Source of the DNA: MFZZ01 sp964582715
GTDB lineage: Bacteria > Patescibacteriota > Microgenomatia > UBA1406 > GWC2-37-13
Assembly (NCBI GenBank): GCA_964582715.1
Contig: CAZOSM010000004.1
Span: 62,001-126,000, forward strand
Direction: 5' to 3'
Length of the DNA: 64,000 nt
Within the stretch, counting starts at the first letter, position 1, and each line of letters opens with the position of its first letter. The position numbers were made by a program, and so were the translations under genes. A model generated the notes under the pieces. It had not been told where the DNA came from. It did not search any database and worked only from the letters and a program-made list of their open reading frames with translations. Below, piece by piece: positions 60,422 to 64,000 of this stretch.

Positions 60422-61639
60422 ATGTCTGACTCTATTATCTGTCCACATTGTAAAAAACCGATCCAACTTACAGAAGCCTTAACACATGAGATAGATGAAA
60501 AGTATAAAGTTATGCTTGAGGAGGAACGTAAGAGAGCAGAAACAGAGCGTGAACGTCTTATTGCATTAAGTAAAAAACGGATCGAAGAAGAGCGTGAAAA
60601 AGCAGCAAAAGAGGTTGAAGGTACAATTAGGAAAAAAGTAAGTGAAGAAATGGAATTGAAATTAAAAGATACACAAAATGAGTCAGAAGAGCTTAAAAAA
60701 GAGAAAAGGGCAATGCAGGAACAGCTATTGGAGCTTAATAAAACCATGAGAAAGCTTCAAGATCAGAATAGGGAGAAAGAAATTGAACTCACTAAAAAAT
60801 TTAATGAAGAACAAGATAAATTAAGAAAAGAAGAACAAAAAAAAGTTGAAGAACAGTTTAGGCTTATGCTTCTTGAAAAAGATAAAAAACTTCAAGATGT
60901 AGTAAAAGCAAATGAAGACTTAAAGCGCAAACTCGAGCAGGGATCACAACAAATGCAAGGAGAGATATTAGAACTTGCAGTAGAGGAATTACTTCAAAAA
61001 GAGTTTCCATTTGATGATATAAAACCTGTTCCAAAAGGTATAACTGGCGCAGATATTTTGCAAATAGTACAACCTCTTCCTGGGAAACAGTGTGGCACCA
61101 TCATGTGGGAGATGAAACGTACTAAAGCGTGGAGTAACCAATGGATAGATAAACTCAAAAGTGATCAAAGGCAGGTAAATGCAGAAGTTTCTGTAATTGT
61201 TTCACAGGTTGTCCCAGATAGTATCAAGCGTTTTGGAGTCATAGATGGAGTTTGGGTATGTGAGTTTGATTGTATAACGGGCATGGCATATGCACTGCGA
61301 AACCAACTTATAGATTTACATACAGCAAAATCTGCTTCACAAGGTCAAAAAGATAAAATGAGCATTTTGTATTCATACATTACCAGTACAGAATTCCGCC
61401 ACCGGGTTGAAGCAATTATTGAAGCATTCACTAACATGCAGGGTGAAATAGAAAAAGAACGCAGATGGTTTGCTCAGAAATGGTCACGTGAGGAAAAGAA
61501 TTTACGTAATGTCTTGGATAACACGCTTGGTATGCATGGTGATTTACAAAGCATTATGGGTAAATCTATTGCTGAGCTTAAATCTATGGAAGAACTCCCT
61601 GAAACTATTGATGGACAAAGCGAAGGGAAATTGTTCTAA
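60422..61639 (+). CDS. DUF2130 family protein with coiled coil
   Basis: The 405-aa protein starts with a zinc-knuckle-like CPHC (7-10), then a long coiled coil (about 20-180) and the DUF2130 domain (about 180-390). The domain has GADILQIVQPLPGKQCGTIM, WEMKRTKAWSNQWIDKLKSD and a closing helix rich in Trp/Arg. The Asp and the Glu-x-Lys (EMK) fit a PD-(D/E)xK nuclease-like core. Role unknown; a DNA-end or filament-bound nuclease is possible (inference). Confidence 0.9.
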   Translation: MSDSIICPHCKKPIQLTEALTHEIDEKYKVMLEEERKRAETERERLIALSKKRIEEEREKAAKEVEGTIRKKVSEEMELKLKDTQNESEELKKEKRAMQEQLLELNKTMRKLQDQNREKEIELTKKFNEEQDKLRKEEQKKVEEQFRLMLLEKDKKLQDVVKANEDLKRKLEQGSQQMQGEILELAVEELLQKEFPFDDIKPVPKGITGADILQIVQPLPGKQCGTIMWEMKRTKAWSNQWIDKLKSDQRQVNAEVSVIVSQVVPDSIKRFGVIDGVWVCEFDCITGMAYALRNQLIDLHTAKSASQGQKDKMSILYSYITSTEFRHRVEAIIEAFTNMQGEIEKERRWFAQKWSREEKNLRNVLDNTLGMHGDLQSIMGKSIAELKSMEELPETIDGQSEGKLF

Positions 61640-61648
61640 AATGAAAGT

Positions 61649-62245
61649 ATGAATTTAGATTACAGAAGACTCGAGATACTTACTCGATTTATCATTTTTC
61701 TTCCTTTAATTGTTGTACTTATTTTTATTTTTAGAGAAAGTAAAACCAATACAGCACAAACAAACTCTTTCAATCCAACAATTCCAGTTGAAACTTCTCA
61801 GGTAACCACTCCCAAGAATATAAAAATAGATCTCAATGGTCCATATGCATGTTCATATACTCAAGATGGTACTCAGGTACAACTGTCTATACAAAATAAA
61901 AATGTGGCTGCAACTTACATAGAAGGAAATAAAACGACACATATGATTGTAGCTAATGATTGTGGGTATATCTGGCATGAAGGTGAATTAACGGGTCAGA
62001 AGTTATGTAATATTGGGCCGTATCTCTCTATGGTAGAGATGCTCTCATCTTTTGATATGCTGGATGTTGATTCTATTCTTTCTATGGCTCAACAGGTAGA
62101 TCCATCTATTGATGTAAGTAAAGAAGTCTCGGAGAATATTATGAATACTTGTGTTAAAGAAGAAATTGAGGCAAGTGCATTTTCTGTCCCGTCGACTATT
62201 ACTTTTACTGAAATCCAATCTCTGTCTCCATCCACAGCTCCATAA
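61649..62245 (+). CDS. Membrane-anchored hypothetical protein
   Basis: The 198-aa product has one N-terminal membrane helix (about 13-29) and an extracytoplasmic part with four cysteines (PYACSYTQDG, NDCGY, QKLCNIG, MNTCVKEE), which could form two disulfides. No family was recognised. It starts 9 nt after the DUF2130 stop and is probably co-transcribed. Confidence 0.72.
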   Translation: MNLDYRRLEILTRFIIFLPLIVVLIFIFRESKTNTAQTNSFNPTIPVETSQVTTPKNIKIDLNGPYACSYTQDGTQVQLSIQNKNVAATYIEGNKTTHMIVANDCGYIWHEGELTGQKLCNIGPYLSMVEMLSSFDMLDVDSILSMAQQVDPSIDVSKEVSENIMNTCVKEEIEASAFSVPSTITFTEIQSLSPSTAP

Positions 62246-62262
62246 TTTTTGCCAAAAAAAAA

Positions 62263-62272
62263 GCCTGGCTAC
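62263..62272 (-). terminator. T tract ending the 5S rRNA transcript
   Basis: On the minus strand the 5S 3' stem strand is followed at once by a run of nine T. The 5S terminal helix plus this run can act as an intrinsic terminator. Confidence 0.55.
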
Positions 62273-62385
62273 GACCTACTTTCCCAGTTCTCCGATTTGG
62301 AGCTAGTATCATCGGCGCTAACTTGTTTCAAGACCCTGTTCGGGATGGGAAGGGTTGGTTCCAAGTCGCTCAAATAACCAAGCTT
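62271..62385 (-). rRNA. rrf: 5S ribosomal RNA, unlinked
   Basis: The minus-strand product has the conserved core CCCATCCCGAAC, TAGCGCCGATGATACT and GGGAAAGTAGGTC. Its ends pair as AAGCTTGGTTA with TAGCCAGGCTT, so the gene is complete at about 115 nt. Upstream there is only a 57-nt promoter region and then the divergent PH gene. No 23S or 16S rRNA gene is linked, so it is transcribed alone. Confidence 0.95.
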
Positions 62386-62389
62386 TATG

Positions 62390-62418
62390 ATTATATCTTA
62401 TAGGCCCATGAGATGCAA
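62390..62418 (-). promoter_or_regulatory. Dedicated 5S rRNA promoter
   Basis: On the minus strand TTGCAT (62418-62413) and TATAAT (62395-62390) are separated by exactly 17 nt. The -10 ends 4 nt before the 5S 5' end, so mature 5S would start at or very near +1. Confidence 0.8.
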
Positions 62419-62428
62419 GAGGTTTTGC

Positions 62429-62434
62429 TATAAT
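62429..62434 (+). promoter_or_regulatory. Extended -10 box of the PH-domain operon
   Basis: TGCTATAAT (hexamer 62429-62434) ends 8 nt before the ATG at 62443. It is back-to-back with the 5S promoter. Confidence 0.6.
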
Positions 62435-62442
62435 TATGCAAG

Positions 62443-63003
62443 ATGGTAGATATAAAAAAACCAGCAAGTAATATATCACATTCATTTATAGTACGACCTC
62501 AGGTTGAGTTTGAGTCTCAACACACGAATGAAGAGGTTGTTTTAGTAGTCCGCAAGCATCCGGTTACTCAACTCACGTGGATTATTAATAGTATTTTATT
62601 AGTTATTGTTGGATTTATTCTAAGTGCATTTATCTTTCCTCAATTTTTAGCTCCTAATCTAAATTTTGTATTTATTGTATTTCTTCTTATTTTTACCTTT
62701 AGTTATTTTTGGTTGAATTTTTTATTTTGGTATTTTACAGTTGGCATTATTACGAATGAAAGAGTCCTGGATTTAGATTTTTTGAGTATTTTGTACAAAG
62801 AATTTACTGCTACAACGATTGACCAAATAAGCGATATTACGACTAAAATTGGTGGTTTTGCCGGATCGATCTTCCATTATGGTGATGTCTTGGTAAAAAC
62901 ACAGGGTTTTCAGCAAAATATTGAGTTTGATGATGTTCCAGATCCCTCAGAAATTGTAAAAGTCATTAATGAACTTATGAGAAATTTTCAAGATCCAAGC
63001 TAA
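62443..63003 (+). CDS. Membrane protein with bacterial PH domain
   Basis: The 186-aa protein has an N-terminal cytosolic part (about 1-42), two membrane helices (about 46-68 and 75-98) and a bacterial PH-like domain (about 100-175: GIITNERVLDLDFLSILYKE, ISDITTKIGGFAGSIFHYGD). This is the bPH2/YdbS layout. It is the first gene of an operon with a 79-aa membrane protein and a PP2C-like protein. Confidence 0.85.
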   Translation: MVDIKKPASNISHSFIVRPQVEFESQHTNEEVVLVVRKHPVTQLTWIINSILLVIVGFILSAFIFPQFLAPNLNFVFIVFLLIFTFSYFWLNFLFWYFTVGIITNERVLDLDFLSILYKEFTATTIDQISDITTKIGGFAGSIFHYGDVLVKTQGFQQNIEFDDVPDPSEIVKVINELMRNFQDPS

Positions 63004-63004
63004 T

Positions 63005-63244
63005 ATGACATCTTTTTTTGATTTATTTACCATTGGTAATACAGAACTATTTGTATTATTCGCAAAAGCATTTGCGATCTTGTTTTCCTTTTTATATTTA
63101 GTGTATGCTGTAATTATGACAAGGCAAACGCAGGTCATGAATAAAACATTTCATACAAGATCGTCTAGTCTCTTATTTTTCATTTCTGCGCTACAGATTT
63201 TTCTAGCCTTTGTCCTCATATTTGTTTCAATCTTTTTCATTTAA
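63005..63244 (+). CDS. Small two-helix membrane protein (DUF5657-like)
   Basis: The 79-aa product has two hydrophobic helices (about 15-38 and 53-78) joined by a basic loop (TRQTQVMNKTFHTR). This form is common in Patescibacteria and resembles DUF5657; the name is given by pattern only. It starts 1 nt after the PH stop and is followed by another gene 1 nt later. Confidence 0.65.
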   Translation: MTSFFDLFTIGNTELFVLFAKAFAILFSFLYLVYAVIMTRQTQVMNKTFHTRSSSLLFFISALQIFLAFVLIFVSIFFI

Positions 63245-63245
63245 T

Positions 63246-64000
63246 ATGCTTGTAGCTCAATCTGTTGGATATAGTGGTGCACAATCGAATTCAGGTTTTA
63301 TTGGATTTTTGCATGAGGAAAATCTTTTTGCTGCCATTTCAATAGAAGATGGGACTACTATAGAAGCTGGTGAAGCTTTGCTGAATGAGCTCAAACAGGA
63401 ACTACAAAAAACGCAGATTACTAATTTATCTACATTTGAGTCACAGATTACCAATACCATTGTCAAACTTAATTTTCCGACCCATTTTAGTCTCGCAATA
63501 GGTTATTTATATAACGACGCACTCTATATAAAAACTGTTGGATCAGGACAAATCTATTTTAGAAGAGGAAAGGATTTTGACCTATTGATGGATGGGGATA
63601 AAAGTGCTTCCGGGTATTTACAAGAGTATGACTTGGCTATTTTTACAACAGCAAAAATAAATGATCTGTTGGGATCCGTAGAAGATATTAAAGCATTTGT
63701 TGATCTTAATCCTCCTAAAGAGATAAGTGAAAAAATGATGAATGAAGATTATGGAGAAGATGCCACAGGGTATGTGGGTTTATTTGTAGAATTCTTATCT
63801 CAAGAGGCAGCAGAAGTGCTGCCACCTCCGGAGACAGCAGAAGTTCATGTCAATTCTACTCTTGTCTCAGAGCAAGCACTTGAATCATCAAAAGCGTCAG
63901 ACCCTGCTTTTGCATCTTCTACAGAACCATTGGATCAACAGAAACCTGAAGGTACTCATCCGCCACCAGTTACCGTACCACCATTTCCATCAACACCCTC
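63246..64000 (+). CDS. PP2C-like protein, 3' end outside window
   Basis: The frame is open from the ATG to the last base, giving at least 251 residues. Residues about 1-190 follow a PP2C phosphatase-like beta sandwich: LFAAISIEDGTT, SLAIGYLYNDALYIKTVGSG, QIYFRRGKDF and YDLAIFTT. The metal-binding Asp motif (DGMGG) is replaced by EDGTT, and no second Asp-Gly is clear, so it is probably a catalytically dead scaffold. A Pro/Ser/Thr-rich stretch follows (about 195-251). It is the third gene of the PH operon. Confidence 0.72.
   Translation, partial: MLVAQSVGYSGAQSNSGFIGFLHEENLFAAISIEDGTTIEAGEALLNELKQELQKTQITNLSTFESQITNTIVKLNFPTHFSLAIGYLYNDALYIKTVGSGQIYFRRGKDFDLLMDGDKSASGYLQEYDLAIFTTAKINDLLGSVEDIKAFVDLNPPKEISEKMMNEDYGEDATGYVGLFVEFLSQEAAEVLPPPETAEVHVNSTLVSEQALESSKASDPAFASSTEPLDQQKPEGTHPPPVTVPPFPSTP

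Noticed and set aside
1..64000. CRISPR arrays, transposases, integrases or prophage
   Set aside because: Read for on both strands; no repeat-spacer pattern, recombinase motif or terminal inverted repeat was seen.

Overview
The window is AT-rich and tightly packed. It carries single-copy housekeeping genes among many very small proteins, two large modular surface proteins, one lone 5S rRNA gene and three tRNA genes without an encoded CCA. This content (archaeal-type class I aldolase, many small membrane proteins, four related sensor kinases, few biosynthetic genes) suggests a small-genome Candidate Phyla Radiation bacterium (Patescibacteria, Microgenomates-like). That assignment is inference from gene content. 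No phage, transposase or CRISPR array was seen.

Layout. 1-3.6 kb: an oxidoreductase, a VKOR-dihydroorotate dehydrogenase fusion and a YibE/F protein, probably one operon. 3.6-11 kb: nuclease, glutamate-cysteine ligase, tRNA-Pro, a CBS protein ending in a ribosome-hibernation-like fold, a sensor kinase, a LigD-type phosphoesterase, a 41-aa zinc peptide, AlkA and a ferric-reductase-like membrane protein. 11-21 kb: thiol peroxidase, a sugar-phosphate operon (fba-gap-pgk-glpX), HIT protein, CorA, and an N-domain-less ClpB under a CIRCE operator. 20-28 kb: PIN module, MsrB, YidD, TrmD, a 22-aa Cys-rich peptide leading a Gld-type ABC operon, Nudix and GltX. 28-39 kb: lipid kinase, AlkD, receiver and hybrid kinase, tRNA-His, Era, cupredoxin, tRNA-Gln, a small AT-rich segment with a frameshifted gene, and Nth. 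39-48 kb: DUF2975/HTH operon, two LysM-ended surface proteins, glycosyltransferase, ArsR and flavin reductase. 48-64 kb: two more kinases, a DegT-like protein, envelope enzymes (L,D-transpeptidase, C39 peptidase), small stress proteins, CAP protein, DUF2130, 5S rRNA and a PH / small membrane / PP2C-like operon cut by the window end.

Two genome-wide habits stand out. First, most first-of-operon genes have a TATAAT-like -10 box ending 6-8 nt before the start codon and no Shine-Dalgarno sequence, so their mRNAs are probably leaderless. This rule also settled many start codons. Second, six convergent gene pairs overlap by exactly 4 nt (TTAA or TTAG), with both stop codons interlocked.

Functional themes are redox and oxidative protection (VKOR, Bcp, MsrB, GCL, cupredoxin, ferritin-like protein), base-excision and alkylation repair (AlkA, AlkD, Nth), central sugar-phosphate metabolism, signalling by PAS histidine kinases, and an elaborate peptidoglycan-associated surface.
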